A stretch of DNA of 47,661 nt, taken from contig JANXVI010000279.1 in assembly GCA_025351745.1 (NCBI GenBank), positions 1-47,661 on the forward strand, in the 5' to 3' direction. Positions 19,101 through 26,251 of this stretch are shown one piece after another. The notes under the pieces are model-generated. The model made no database searches, was not told the DNA's origin, and worked only from the letters and a program-made list of their open reading frames with translations. This DNA is from Rhodoferax sp. (GTDB taxonomy: Bacteria; Pseudomonadota; Gammaproteobacteria; Burkholderiales; Burkholderiaceae_C). The stretch's first letter is position 1, and each line of letters opens with the position of its first letter. A program made the position numbers and the translations under genes.

Positions 19101-19601
19101 CTTGATAGCCGCATAGGTCAGGCCATGCACCGCCTGCTCGAACGCTATCGGCCGCCACAGGGTGCGCGTGTTCAAGCGCCGAGCTGGCCCGAATCCTTGG
19201 AGAGCAGCGTAGCGACAGAGTTTGAACTGGACGCCACCGCGCTGCGTACCGCGCAGGCCATGGCCACACGCATCCTGCAAGGCGAGGGCGCCTGGGCGTG
19301 GGACGCAAGCCAGCTCAGCTGGCAAGGCAACGAGGTCGGCTTGGTGCACAAGGGGCGCCTATTGCGCATGGACCGCCTGGTGCAGCGCCGTGCAGATGGA
19401 GAAGGTGGGGCGGGTGGGGCCCATGACGGACAATGGTGGGTGCTGGACTACAAATCCAGCGCCCAACCGCAGTTGCAGCCCGCGCTGCGCGCCCAACTGC
19501 TGGAATACCGGGCTGCGGTTGCCTTGGCCCAAGCCGGACAAACCGTCCGCGCCGCTTTTTTGACCGCCCACGGCACTTTGATTGAACTACCAAGCCCATG
19601 A
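16116..19601 (+). CDS. addA: AddA-type UvrD-family helicase/nuclease
   Basis: 1161 residues. Superfamily 1 motifs in order: Walker A ACAGAGKTW (K52), ITFTKKAAGEM, RTFHSWF, LLIDEFQDTNP near 409-418, GDPKQSIYRFR, VHGAKGLEAPLV and NALYVALTRTQ. The C-terminus is a nuclease domain with RMDRLV and WVLDYKSS near 1107-1114. It is the motor and second nuclease of the AddAB complex. It overlaps addB and the flavoprotein gene by 4 bp each. A 44-bp dispersed element lies in frame at residues 970-984, in the linker between helicase motif VI and the nuclease; all motifs remain intact. Confidence 0.93.
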   Translation: MTTAHDHSAQAPPRLLAAFEHNGATVERTRFYAIACDPRRSVAVEACAGAGKTWMLVSRIVRALLEGSAPHEILAITFTKKAAGEMRQRLQEWLLQFALQSDAELRQELLNRGLTYEPTPSQLQTLRDLHAALLMAGRPVQIRTFHSWFAALLRSAPLQALADLGLPSQYELLENDAKAVALVWPRFQVTVAADPEARQDYLDAVATHGRHQTQKALEAALSKRVEFVLTDAHGVVDASVLHFAQQFPEFAGWDTPFARLQAPAVRRLLLDAARMLGASTLKTCLERSTPLEQAVTSADALGVQDALFTQAGTPRKFSEKLIGIETVRQAQDLVLQVLAAQAQHEAWLHQQRMARMTRLLVAQYAQLKRDRGWIDMGDLERSALALMADPVLSGWVQERLDARVRHLLIDEFQDTNPLQWQALSAWLSSYAGAGYAPSVFLVGDPKQSIYRFRRAEPQVFKAAQRFVADGLGGDLLSCDHTRRNAPAIMDLVNDVMTHAQAKAEFDGFRPHSTESQEVGRIFKLPRIARQADSDDGKKEVTADVDGTPGDAALAESHLLAAGWRDSLTTPRRVAEETRKTLECRQAAQWLAQQLQTQSLRPQDIMVLARKRERLGLMQAELAALHIPAQQPEKNELADMPEVQDLVALLDALVSPAHDLSLARALKSPLFGVSDDDLVQLVLRQRALQAAAWSHAQAALFDDSGEPTSAAAPAKPSWFQVLQQPADLPPALAPLGAVLALWKSWVDTLPPHDALSAIYHHGDVLARFAAATLANQREGVLANLRALLSAALQVDGGRYVTAYALVRALRAGGYPAPVRADAHSVRLLTVHGAKGLEAPLVLLLDTDGEALKTQTMGVLVDWPGEAAYPQRFVYLASESKPPACVADVLSIEQVARRREELNALYVALTRTQRTLVLSSLEPHNGNPASWWQRLQTQATDAPWLAQGGAVASLDGAEEATFSLPSLPNMPLALVERAWVATDFIAPGRDAEVVGDSLDSRIGQAMHRLLERYRPPQGARVQAPSWPESLESSVATEFELDATALRTAQAMATRILQGEGAWAWDASQLSWQGNEVGLVHKGRLLRMDRLVQRRADGEGGAGGAHDGQWWVLDYKSSAQPQLQPALRAQLLEYRAAVALAQAGQTVRAAFLTAHGTLIELPSP
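19023..19066 (+). repeat. 44-bp dispersed element, copy 2 (in frame inside addA)
   Basis: Begins CTAGCCCTCGTAGAACGTGC and ends GCTACTGATTTTATAGC. Translated in the addA frame it gives LALVERAWVATDFIA, nearly the same peptide that copy 4 gives in dnaX. The other two forward frames contain stops (TAG at base 2; TGA near the 3' end), so only this frame is tolerated. Confidence 0.85.
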
Positions 19602-20926
19602 ACGCTGATACCCCTATGCCGTCGCCCATTCCCCAGCGGTCTACATCTACGTGTTCGTCGTCCCTGCCCGTCGTTGTCATCGGCGGTGGCCCGGCAGGTC
19701 TGATGGCCGCCCAGGTGCTGAGCGACGCAGGCGTGGCCGTGCACCTGTACGACGCCATGCCCTCCATTGGCCGCAAGTTTTTATTGGCCGGCAAAGGGGG
19801 CCTCAACCTCACCCACTCCGAGGGGGCCGACACCTTCGCGGGGCGCTACGGTGCGCGCCGCGCGATCATTGAAAACCTGCTACACGACATGGACCCGACC
19901 TCGGTGCGCGCCTGGGCTCAAGGCCTGGGTATTGAGACTTTCGTCGGCTCGTCTGGCCGCGTATTCCCCAAGGACATGAAGGCCGCGCCCTTGTTGCGCG
20001 CCTGGCTGCAGCGTTTGCGTAACCCAGTAGACGGTCCCGCAAAGGGCACAGGCGTGCAATTCCACATGCGCCACCGGTGGACCGGCTGGACCGAGAACGC
20101 AGGCGCGGGGGTGGGTCTGCGGTTCGACACCGAGCAAGGGTCCGTAACCGTGCAGGCGTCTGCCGTCGTGCTGGCACTGGGCGGCGGTAGCTGGGCCCGA
20201 CTGGGCTCCAACGGTGCCTGGGTGCCATTGCTTGCGGCACGCGGCGTGGCCGTGGCGCCGCTCATCCCGGCCAATTGCGGGTTTGATGTCAAAGGTGGCT
20301 GGAGCGAACATTTCTCCAGCCGCTTTGCAGGCCAGCCGTTCAAGTCCGTGAAGATGGCAGTCCACACATCCCAGGGTGTGGAGTTTGTCCGCAAGGGCGA
20401 GTTTGTGGCCACCACCACCGGCGTCGAGGGCAGCCTGGTGTATGCCGCGTCCAGCCTGCTGCGCGACGAGATCATCCGCACCGGCAGCGCCACCTTCCAC
20501 CTGGATCTGCTGCCGGACATGAGCGCTGAAAAAGTGCTGGCCGAAGTGCGCCACCCGCGCGGCACGCGTTCGCTGTCCAGCCACCTGAAGAGCCGCCTGA
20601 ACATCGACGGCATCAAAGCGGGGATCTTGTACGAGACCGTGTCCAAAGAGACCATGGCCGACCCCGTCCAACTGGCCGCTGCCATCAAGGCTGTGCCCAT
20701 CACGCTGACGGCGGCACGCCCTCTGGACGAAGCCATCAGCACCTCCGGCGGCGTACTGTTCGAAGTGACGACGCCCGGGCTAATGTTGGAGTCATTGCCA
20801 GGCGTATTCTGCGCCGGCGAAATGCTGGACTGGGAGGCTCCTACTGGCGGCTATCTGCTGCAGGCTTGCTTTGCAAGCGGGCAGCGGGCAGGGCAGGGGG
20901 TGCTGGAGTACCTGCAAGGAAAATAG
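19598..20926 (+). CDS. FAD-dependent oxidoreductase, HI0933/BaiN (YhiN-like) family
   Basis: 442 residues. After a 22-residue Ser/Pro-rich lead it has the Rossmann dinucleotide motif VVVIGGGPAGLMAAQ, then IGRKFLLAGKGGLNLTHSE, which is the family signature, VVLALGGGSWARLGSNG, and a C-terminal FAD loop FCAGEMLDWEAPTGGYLLQ. Members are flavoproteins of largely unknown substrate. The ATG overlaps the addA stop, so it is co-translated with AddAB. A functional link to repair is not established; cotranscription may be incidental. Confidence 0.88.
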   Translation: MNADTPMPSPIPQRSTSTCSSSLPVVVIGGGPAGLMAAQVLSDAGVAVHLYDAMPSIGRKFLLAGKGGLNLTHSEGADTFAGRYGARRAIIENLLHDMDPTSVRAWAQGLGIETFVGSSGRVFPKDMKAAPLLRAWLQRLRNPVDGPAKGTGVQFHMRHRWTGWTENAGAGVGLRFDTEQGSVTVQASAVVLALGGGSWARLGSNGAWVPLLAARGVAVAPLIPANCGFDVKGGWSEHFSSRFAGQPFKSVKMAVHTSQGVEFVRKGEFVATTTGVEGSLVYAASSLLRDEIIRTGSATFHLDLLPDMSAEKVLAEVRHPRGTRSLSSHLKSRLNIDGIKAGILYETVSKETMADPVQLAAAIKAVPITLTAARPLDEAISTSGGVLFEVTTPGLMLESLPGVFCAGEMLDWEAPTGGYLLQACFASGQRAGQGVLEYLQGK

Positions 20927-20930
20927 GGTG

Positions 20931-20974
20931 CTAGCCCTCGTGGATGCAGGGTGGGGTGCTATATTTTATGTAGC
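20931..20974 (+). repeat. 44-bp dispersed element, copy 3 (just after the flavoprotein stop)
   Basis: Begins CTAGCCCTCGTGGATGCAGG and ends GCTATATTTTATGTAGC. It starts 4 bp after the stop codon of the flavoprotein gene. It shares AAAATAGG a few bases upstream with copy 4 in dnaX, so the full element may be about 55 bp. Confidence 0.85.
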
Positions 20975-21002
20975 AACGCAAGCTTTTGCATAAGCTTGCG
21001 TT
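20975..21002. repeat. Perfect 11-bp inverted repeat abutting element copy 3
   Basis: AACGCAAGCTT, a six-base loop TTGCAT, then AAGCTTGCGTT. It begins on the very next base after copy 3. It lies between converging genes and could help terminate transcripts from either side, but neither side has a clean U tract. Confidence 0.6.
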
Positions 21003-21029
21003 CGCCACGCATGATGGCATCGAAAAAAT

Positions 21030-21050
21030 GGGGTTGACGAGCCTGACCCC
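21030..21050. repeat. REP-like short inverted repeat
   Basis: GGGGTTGACGA...CTGACCCC: ends GGGGT and ACCCC are inverted, and the reverse strand starts GGGGTCAG, the same head as the tandem repeats at 26110-26228. With 20931-21002 it fills most of the 255-bp gap between the flavoprotein and diguanylate cyclase genes; I see no gene in the rest of that gap. Confidence 0.45.
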
Positions 21051-21181
21051 GGCACTGGCTCCACAGTTAGGGCTGCTTGGTTCCCCACCTGACCCGGTTG
21101 GCCGCTTCACCATGCGGGAAGGCCCGTCAGCATGAATTGTAGCCGTATGCACGGCCCATCTACCGTCATGGGGACACCTGT

Positions 21182-22927
21182 CTAGAGTGGAGTCGGCGAT
21201 GTGGGGGTGGCTTTGCCGGACGAAAAGCGAAAACCGTTGCGTCCCGCGTCCTTGGCTTGGTACATGGCGTGGTCGGCACGGGCCATCAATTCGGTTGCGG
21301 TGCGTCCGTCTTCTGGGTACAGGCTGATGCCAATGCTGAAACCGATCTGCAATTCGTGCCCTCGGTACAGGATGGGGGAGCGAACGCTCTCCAGCAACTT
21401 TTCGGCAATATGGGCCACGTCTTCGCGTTGGGCTGGGTTGTCCAGCAGCACGACAAATTCATCACCACCCATGCGGGCGATGGCGTCCACCTTGCGGGTC
21501 GTGGCGACCAGACGCAGTGCAACAATCTTGAGCAACGCGTCACCACCGTCATGGCCCCAGCGGTCGTTGATACTTTTGAAATTGTCCACATCGATGAAGA
21601 AAAGCGCAAAGCGCTCGCCACTGCGTTGCGAGCGTGACAGCGCGTGCTCCAGCCGCTCCTGGAAGGCGCGCCGGTTGGGCAAACCGGTTAACACGTCGTG
21701 CCGGGCCATGTGCTCCAGTTCTGCCCGATTCTCCTGCAGATCTTGCAATTGCTGGCGGATCTCGTTTTGCATTTGCCGCACGCTGCGTGCCAGCACGCCG
21801 ATCTCGTCTCGCCTGCTGACAGCCAAGTTTTGCATGCGTTCGGATTGATGGTCACTTGCAAAGCCTTGCACGGCCAGGCCCATGGCATTGATGGGACGTG
21901 TGACGGCGCGCGCCACCCATGCGGCCAGCAATATGGACACCAGACATAAGCCAATGACCAGTTGCAAGATCACGATGCCCAGCCGGTTGGATTGCGCCAG
22001 CACTGCGGTCAGGGGTTGGGCCAGTCCGAGGATGAAGCTGTCTTCGTCGCTGCTGACCTTTACCGCCCGGCCGACAAACGATGCAACGAGAGGCGCACCA
22101 GCGTATCGCCCGTCGTTGGCCTCCACCATCACCTCGGTGGTCTTGCCGGCCACCAGATCGTGGGTGGCGGCAAATTCGTCTTGCAACAGCACGCGCCTTC
22201 CCTTGTCGAAGCCAAAGGCCTGACTTGGGTCGGGATGAATCAAAAAGTCGCCCTTGCCATTGGTCAGGAAGAGCTGGTAGTCCTTGGGCAAGTCAGCCGC
22301 CAGAGTCGCAAAAACACTGTTGAGGTCCACGTTGATGACAACAGCGCCCTGCGCCTGCCCCGCAGCATCCACGACAGGCATGGCCAGGATGACGGTCGGC
22401 TGCTCCAGACCTGCGTGCGCGCCGCGTTCGTGGTTGATGACCACGCGCGACAAATACGTGACGCCTGCTGGCCGCGTCAACGCGCCCGAAACATAGGCGA
22501 AATGGCCTTTCTCCTGCAGGTCATCGCCCTGTACGCGGATGATTCCGTTGTCCTCCCGATCTACCCGCACCCGTTCGACACCGTTGTCGTTGGCAGAGAT
22601 CAGCCGAATTTGAAAGTAAGAAGGGTTTGCGCGCATCATGGCCTCGAACAGGGCGGCCAGTTCATCGCCCTGACTGGTAACCGCTGCACGCAGTGCGGCC
22701 AACGCTGCCGGATGGCTGCTGAGCACCTGCAGGTTACGCGACACCCCTTCGCGGCTCAACGTGACACGCCGCGCCAACACCGTGGTCGTGGTCAACAACT
22801 CGGCCTTGGCAGACTCCACCAGCAGGCTTCGGCTGGCTTGGTAGGCATAAAAACCGGTCACTCCGGCAGTCAATATGCTGACCCCCGCGAGTAGCAGACC
22901 CAGTTTGAGCGCGATACCAAACTTCAT
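21182..22927 (-). CDS. Membrane diguanylate cyclase with periplasmic sensor domain, HAMP and GGDEF
   Basis: 581 residues. One N-terminal membrane helix (about 8-30), a large periplasmic domain of dCache type (about 35-285), a second helix, HAMP (VTRPINAMGL onward), a short coiled coil and a C-terminal GGDEF domain. The active site MGGDEF is intact near residue 488, and RKVD five residues before it is the product-inhibition I-site. It should make c-di-GMP and be feedback-inhibited. No EAL domain. The start at 22927 overlaps by 4 bp the stop of the polyamine-type binding protein gene, so the two are co-translated and probably form a sensing pair. Confidence 0.9.
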   Translation of the reverse strand: MKFGIALKLGLLLAGVSILTAGVTGFYAYQASRSLLVESAKAELLTTTTVLARRVTLSREGVSRNLQVLSSHPAALAALRAAVTSQGDELAALFEAMMRANPSYFQIRLISANDNGVERVRVDREDNGIIRVQGDDLQEKGHFAYVSGALTRPAGVTYLSRVVINHERGAHAGLEQPTVILAMPVVDAAGQAQGAVVINVDLNSVFATLAADLPKDYQLFLTNGKGDFLIHPDPSQAFGFDKGRRVLLQDEFAATHDLVAGKTTEVMVEANDGRYAGAPLVASFVGRAVKVSSDEDSFILGLAQPLTAVLAQSNRLGIVILQLVIGLCLVSILLAAWVARAVTRPINAMGLAVQGFASDHQSERMQNLAVSRRDEIGVLARSVRQMQNEIRQQLQDLQENRAELEHMARHDVLTGLPNRRAFQERLEHALSRSQRSGERFALFFIDVDNFKSINDRWGHDGGDALLKIVALRLVATTRKVDAIARMGGDEFVVLLDNPAQREDVAHIAEKLLESVRSPILYRGHELQIGFSIGISLYPEDGRTATELMARADHAMYQAKDAGRNGFRFSSGKATPTSPTPL

Positions 22928-23985
22928 GGGGCCAGGACCTTGCTGGCGCGGTCTCCCGCCAAAATGCGCTCCCACAGGGCGCTGCGGCGGTCCACGTTCT
23001 CGACCGGCTCCAGCCACACCATGCGGTCCTGTGGGCGCAAATAGGGCGACTCTGACGTGGTGTTGGCAAGGCCCTGGCGGGTCAGCAGCGCCTGGCCGGC
23101 TTGGGGCTCCAGAAAGAAGTCAATCCAATCCTCGGCCAGTTTGGTGTTTTTCGCCCCGCGGGTGATGGCCCAGCAGTCCAGCCAGGCCAAGGCACCTTCC
23201 TTGGGCACCACATAACCTACGTCCGCTCCGGCCTTCTTGAGCAATTGCAACTGTTGTGAGCCGTAGTTGGCAAACATCAGTGCGACATGCCCGTTTTTGA
23301 ACAATTCCACCGACTCGTCGGGCTGGTTGTAAAAACCTTGGGCATTGCGCCGAAGGGCGATCAACTGGTCCACAGCCGCGGCCCATCCGGTGTTGGCGAT
23401 ACGGTATGGCGTGGCGTGACCCAGGGCCTGGGCCGCCAGCGAAAAATTGTGCGAACCACCGTTATAGAGCAGCACCTTGCCGCGATAGCGCGGGTCCCAT
23501 AGTGCCTGAATAGAGGTCGGCGGCTGTTTGACTTGCTGGCGATCAAAGATCAGACCCATCTCGGAATACGTGTAGGGTATGCCGTAGACCTTGTCGGCAT
23601 GGACCAACCCGGGTATGCCCTTGAGGTCCCGAAAGCGCGGCAACTGCGTGGCCGAGTGGCTGATATGGGCGGTATTGACCCCGACGGCGAGACCGGCCTG
23701 GATATAGCGTTGCAATTCGGCGGTGTTGACAGCGAACACGTCGAAATCTGCGGCCTTGTTTTTGTTGAGCTTTTGCCACATCACTTCGTCAGAGTCAATG
23801 AAGGTGATTTCCACCTTGCTGCCGGTGCGGAGTTCAAACGCCTTGACCAAGTCGGCATCGGCATAGCCCGGCCATGTCAGTACCCGCAATGTGTCTTGCG
23901 CATGGGCAGCCATGGCTGCGCAGGCAGCGAAGGCTGCTGTCAGACAACGCAATGTGTTGCAGTAACGGAAAGGCAAGATGGCCAT
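22924..23985 (-). CDS. Polyamine-type (PotD/PotF-like) periplasmic binding protein
   Basis: 353 residues with a signal peptide ending AAMAAHAQ (about residue 30). The mature protein begins LRVLTWPGYADADLVKAFE and has FDVFAVNTAELQRYI, GIPYTYSEMGLIFD and YNQPDESVELFKNG, typical of spermidine/putrescine-binding proteins. No ABC permease or ATPase gene is adjacent. Its stop overlaps the start of a diguanylate cyclase with a periplasmic sensor domain. In Vibrio cholerae the PotD homologue NspS is paired with the GGDEF-EAL protein MbaA; by analogy this protein may present a ligand to the cyclase. Ligand identity is not shown. Confidence 0.85.
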   Translation of the reverse strand: MAILPFRYCNTLRCLTAAFAACAAMAAHAQDTLRVLTWPGYADADLVKAFELRTGSKVEITFIDSDEVMWQKLNKNKAADFDVFAVNTAELQRYIQAGLAVGVNTAHISHSATQLPRFRDLKGIPGLVHADKVYGIPYTYSEMGLIFDRQQVKQPPTSIQALWDPRYRGKVLLYNGGSHNFSLAAQALGHATPYRIANTGWAAAVDQLIALRRNAQGFYNQPDESVELFKNGHVALMFANYGSQQLQLLKKAGADVGYVVPKEGALAWLDCWAITRGAKNTKLAEDWIDFFLEPQAGQALLTRQGLANTTSESPYLRPQDRMVWLEPVENVDRRSALWERILAGDRASKVLAP

Positions 23986-24093
23986 GTGGGTCAGGTCGGC
24001 ATGAAGTGAATGTACTTTCAGTCTAATTCAGTACTGGGCCGTCTTCGGCGCGTGGGTCAAAGACCGGGATGGCGCGCCAATTAGAATCACAGC

Positions 24094-26088
24094 ATGTCCT
24101 ATCTCGTGCTCGCCCGCAAGTACCGCTCCCGCAATTTTTCCGAAATGGTGGGGCAGGACCATGTGGTGCAGGCTCTGACCAATGCATTGACCACCCAACG
24201 GCTGCACCATGCCTACCTGTTTACCGGTACGCGGGGCGTGGGCAAGACCACGGTGTCGCGCATCCTGGCCAAGTCGCTGAACTGCCAGGGGCCGGACGGA
24301 AATGGCGGAATCACCGCTACCCCTTGTGGCGTCTGCCAAGCCTGCACCGATATTGATAGCGGACGCTTTGTCGACTACACCGAGCTGGACGCTGCGTCTA
24401 ACCGCGGCGTCGACGAGGTGCAGGCCCTGCTGGAGCAGGCGGTCTATAAACCGGTTCAGGGGCGCTTCAAGGTCTTCATGATCGACGAGGTGCACATGCT
24501 GACCAACACCGCCTTTAACGCCATGTTGAAGACGCTGGAAGAGCCACCCGAATATTTGAAATTTGTTCTGGCGACGACCGATCCGCAAAAGGTTCCGGTC
24601 ACCGTGCTCTCCCGCTGCCTGCAGTTCAACCTGCGGCCGATGGCACCCGAGACCATCCGCGAACATTTGACGTTTGTGTTGGGCCAAGAAAACGTGCCCT
24701 CCGAGCCCCAGGCGTTGCGCCTGCTGGCCCGCGCGGCGCGCGGCTCCATGCGCGATGCCTTGAGTCTGACAGACCAGGCCATCGCATTCGGCTCCGGCCA
24801 GTTGCAAGAGGCCACGGTGCGCCAGATGCTGGGCAGCGTGGACCGCTCCTATGTGTTTCGCCTGATCGAGGCCTTGGCAACGGGTGACGGCAAGACGGTG
24901 GTGGAAACCTCGGAGACCTTGCGCCTGAATGGCCTGAGCGCTGCCTCCACGCTGGAAGAAATGTCCACCGTGCTGCAGCGCATGGCGGTGGCGCAGGCAA
25001 TGGGCACTGCGACGGATGACGACAGCGACCCTGAAGCGCAAGACACGGCCCGTCTGGCCGCGCTGATGCCAGTGGACGAGACCCAATTGCTGTACAGCAT
25101 TTGCCTGCATGGTCGCGCCGACCTGGGGCTTGCGCCCGACGAATACGCGGCGCTGACCATGGTGTTGTTGCGCCTGCTGGCCTTCAAACCGCAAGGCACA
25201 CTGCCAACGGCTGAAAAAAAAACTCTAAATAGGACTGCAGCGCCGGTGGTGTCGCCCGCCCAGGCGCCTGTGCCAGTGTCGGTTCGCGCGCCGCCGGTCG
25301 CCCGTGCCAGTGAGGCCGCAGCGGCCCCCCCTGTTGTGCAGCGCCCCGTGCCATCGTCTTCTGCCCCTGCTGCTGCTATTGCGAAGCCGGGCGTCGTTCA
25401 GCCATGGGAAGACGAACCGGTGCCACCAGACTCGGTGTCGGTCAGCAGCCCGGTGCCCGCGTCCCCACAGAGCCCGCCCCCTGGCCAGGTATTGCCTGTG
25501 CGTGAGAGCGCCCGGCCCAGCCTGCATTCGGATATGGACGATGATGGCAGGCCCGATTCGCCCGATGGCTATGTGCAAAATAGGCCGCTAGCCCTCGTGG
25601 AATCTGCGTATGCAGCTACTAAAATCGTAGCAGTACCGGTGCACACACAAGCCGAGTCGCGGTCTGACGTCACCGCGCAGCAGGTGCCCCATGCACTGGT
25701 GCCCACTGAAGACGGCGACTTTTGGTATGCCACCGTTCAGCAGTTGATCAAGGCCGAGGCCATCAACGCGATGGTGCGGGAGTTGGCGCTGCAGTCCCAG
25801 CTGTTGGCGCGTGATACCGACCAGTGGATACTGCGTGTAGAGCGCGAATCACTGAACCAGCCAGGCACCCGCGACCGTCTGACCGCGGCACTCAATGCGG
25901 CTGGGCATGATGTAAAACTAGTCGTGGAAATTGGTAGGGTCAACGATTGCCCTGCGCGACGCAATACTGCGGCGTCGGCGGAGAAGCTGCTGGCCGCCGA
26001 AAAGATTATTTTTGACAATCCGTTCGTTCAGGAGATGATGCGCGACTTTGGCGCGAAAATCGTGCCTGGTTCCATCAAACCGCTGTAG
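24094..26088 (+). CDS. dnaX: DNA polymerase III subunit tau (and probable gamma)
   Basis: 664 residues. AAA+ clamp-loader core: Walker A GTRGVGKTT, zinc-binding cysteines (NCQG...CGVCQAC), Walker B IDEVHML, and SRC sensor LSRCLQFNL. A Pro/Ala-rich linker of about 190 residues leads to the tau-specific C-terminal domain (FWYATVQQLIKAEAINAMV onward). It loads the sliding clamp and ties polymerases to helicase. Two oddities: an A9 run at 25214-25222 that would yield a core of about 377-379 residues if slipped, and an in-frame 44-bp repeat at residues 499-513 in the linker. First gene of dnaX-ebfC-recR. Confidence 0.97.
   Translation: MSYLVLARKYRSRNFSEMVGQDHVVQALTNALTTQRLHHAYLFTGTRGVGKTTVSRILAKSLNCQGPDGNGGITATPCGVCQACTDIDSGRFVDYTELDAASNRGVDEVQALLEQAVYKPVQGRFKVFMIDEVHMLTNTAFNAMLKTLEEPPEYLKFVLATTDPQKVPVTVLSRCLQFNLRPMAPETIREHLTFVLGQENVPSEPQALRLLARAARGSMRDALSLTDQAIAFGSGQLQEATVRQMLGSVDRSYVFRLIEALATGDGKTVVETSETLRLNGLSAASTLEEMSTVLQRMAVAQAMGTATDDDSDPEAQDTARLAALMPVDETQLLYSICLHGRADLGLAPDEYAALTMVLLRLLAFKPQGTLPTAEKKTLNRTAAPVVSPAQAPVPVSVRAPPVARASEAAAAPPVVQRPVPSSSAPAAAIAKPGVVQPWEDEPVPPDSVSVSSPVPASPQSPPPGQVLPVRESARPSLHSDMDDDGRPDSPDGYVQNRPLALVESAYAATKIVAVPVHTQAESRSDVTAQQVPHALVPTEDGDFWYATVQQLIKAEAINAMVRELALQSQLLARDTDQWILRVERESLNQPGTRDRLTAALNAAGHDVKLVVEIGRVNDCPARRNTAASAEKLLAAEKIIFDNPFVQEMMRDFGAKIVPGSIKPL
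25214..25222 (+). promoter_or_regulatory. A9 slippage/frameshift site in dnaX
   Basis: Zero frame reads GAA AAA AAA ACT. Losing one A gives CTC then TAA (25226-25228). Gaining one A, or a -1 ribosomal shift, gives AAC TCT AAA then TAG (25230-25232). Both shifted frames therefore stop within four codons, giving 377 or 379 residues, right at the end of the clamp-loader core. Confidence 0.65.
25588..25631 (+). repeat. 44-bp dispersed element, copy 4 (in frame inside dnaX)
   Basis: Begins CTAGCCCTCGTGGAATCTGC and ends with the perfect hairpin GCTAC-TAAAATC-GTAGC. In the dnaX frame it encodes LALVESAYAATKIVA, matching LALVERAWVATDFIA from addA. It is preceded by AAAATAGGCCG, partly shared with copies 2 and 3. 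It sits in the variable linker just before the tau C-terminal domain. Confidence 0.85.
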
Positions 26089-26109
26089 GGGTGATGAACC
26101 GCAACCCTA

Positions 26110-26228
26110 GTCAGTTTAGTCAGTTGGGGTCAGAGCACATCGCTTTCGCGAGTGGTCTGACCCGTAAAGTCAGTTTAGTCAGTTGGGGTCAGAGCACATT
26201 TGCTACGCAAAGTGGTCTGACCCGCAAA
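26110..26228. repeat. Tandem pair of REP-like palindromic units between dnaX and ebfC
   Basis: Two units, 26110-26168 and 26169-26228 (59 and 60 bp), both starting GTCAGTTTAGTCAGTTGGGG. Each contains GGGTCAGAGCA and TGGTCTGACCC as near-perfect inverted arms. The loops differ but are themselves palindromic (TCGC-TTTC-GCGA; TTTGC-TAC-GCAAA), with compensating changes. No transposase gene is in the window. Confidence 0.75.
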
Positions 26229-26251
26229 GTATTTAATTTAAAAGGAATCCC

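Noticed and set aside
22924..23985. Polyamine uptake operon (pot system)
   Set aside because: Only the binding protein is present; neighbours are a diguanylate cyclase and dnaX, with no permease or ATPase genes.
24028..25194. A 388-codon open frame antisense to dnaX
   Set aside because: Same Gln/His/Gly-rich antisense composition, no motif and no ribosome site; dnaX is certain on the other strand.
26110..26228. CRISPR array
   Set aside because: Only two units, directly adjacent with no spacers, and palindromic cores typical of REP elements; no cas genes.
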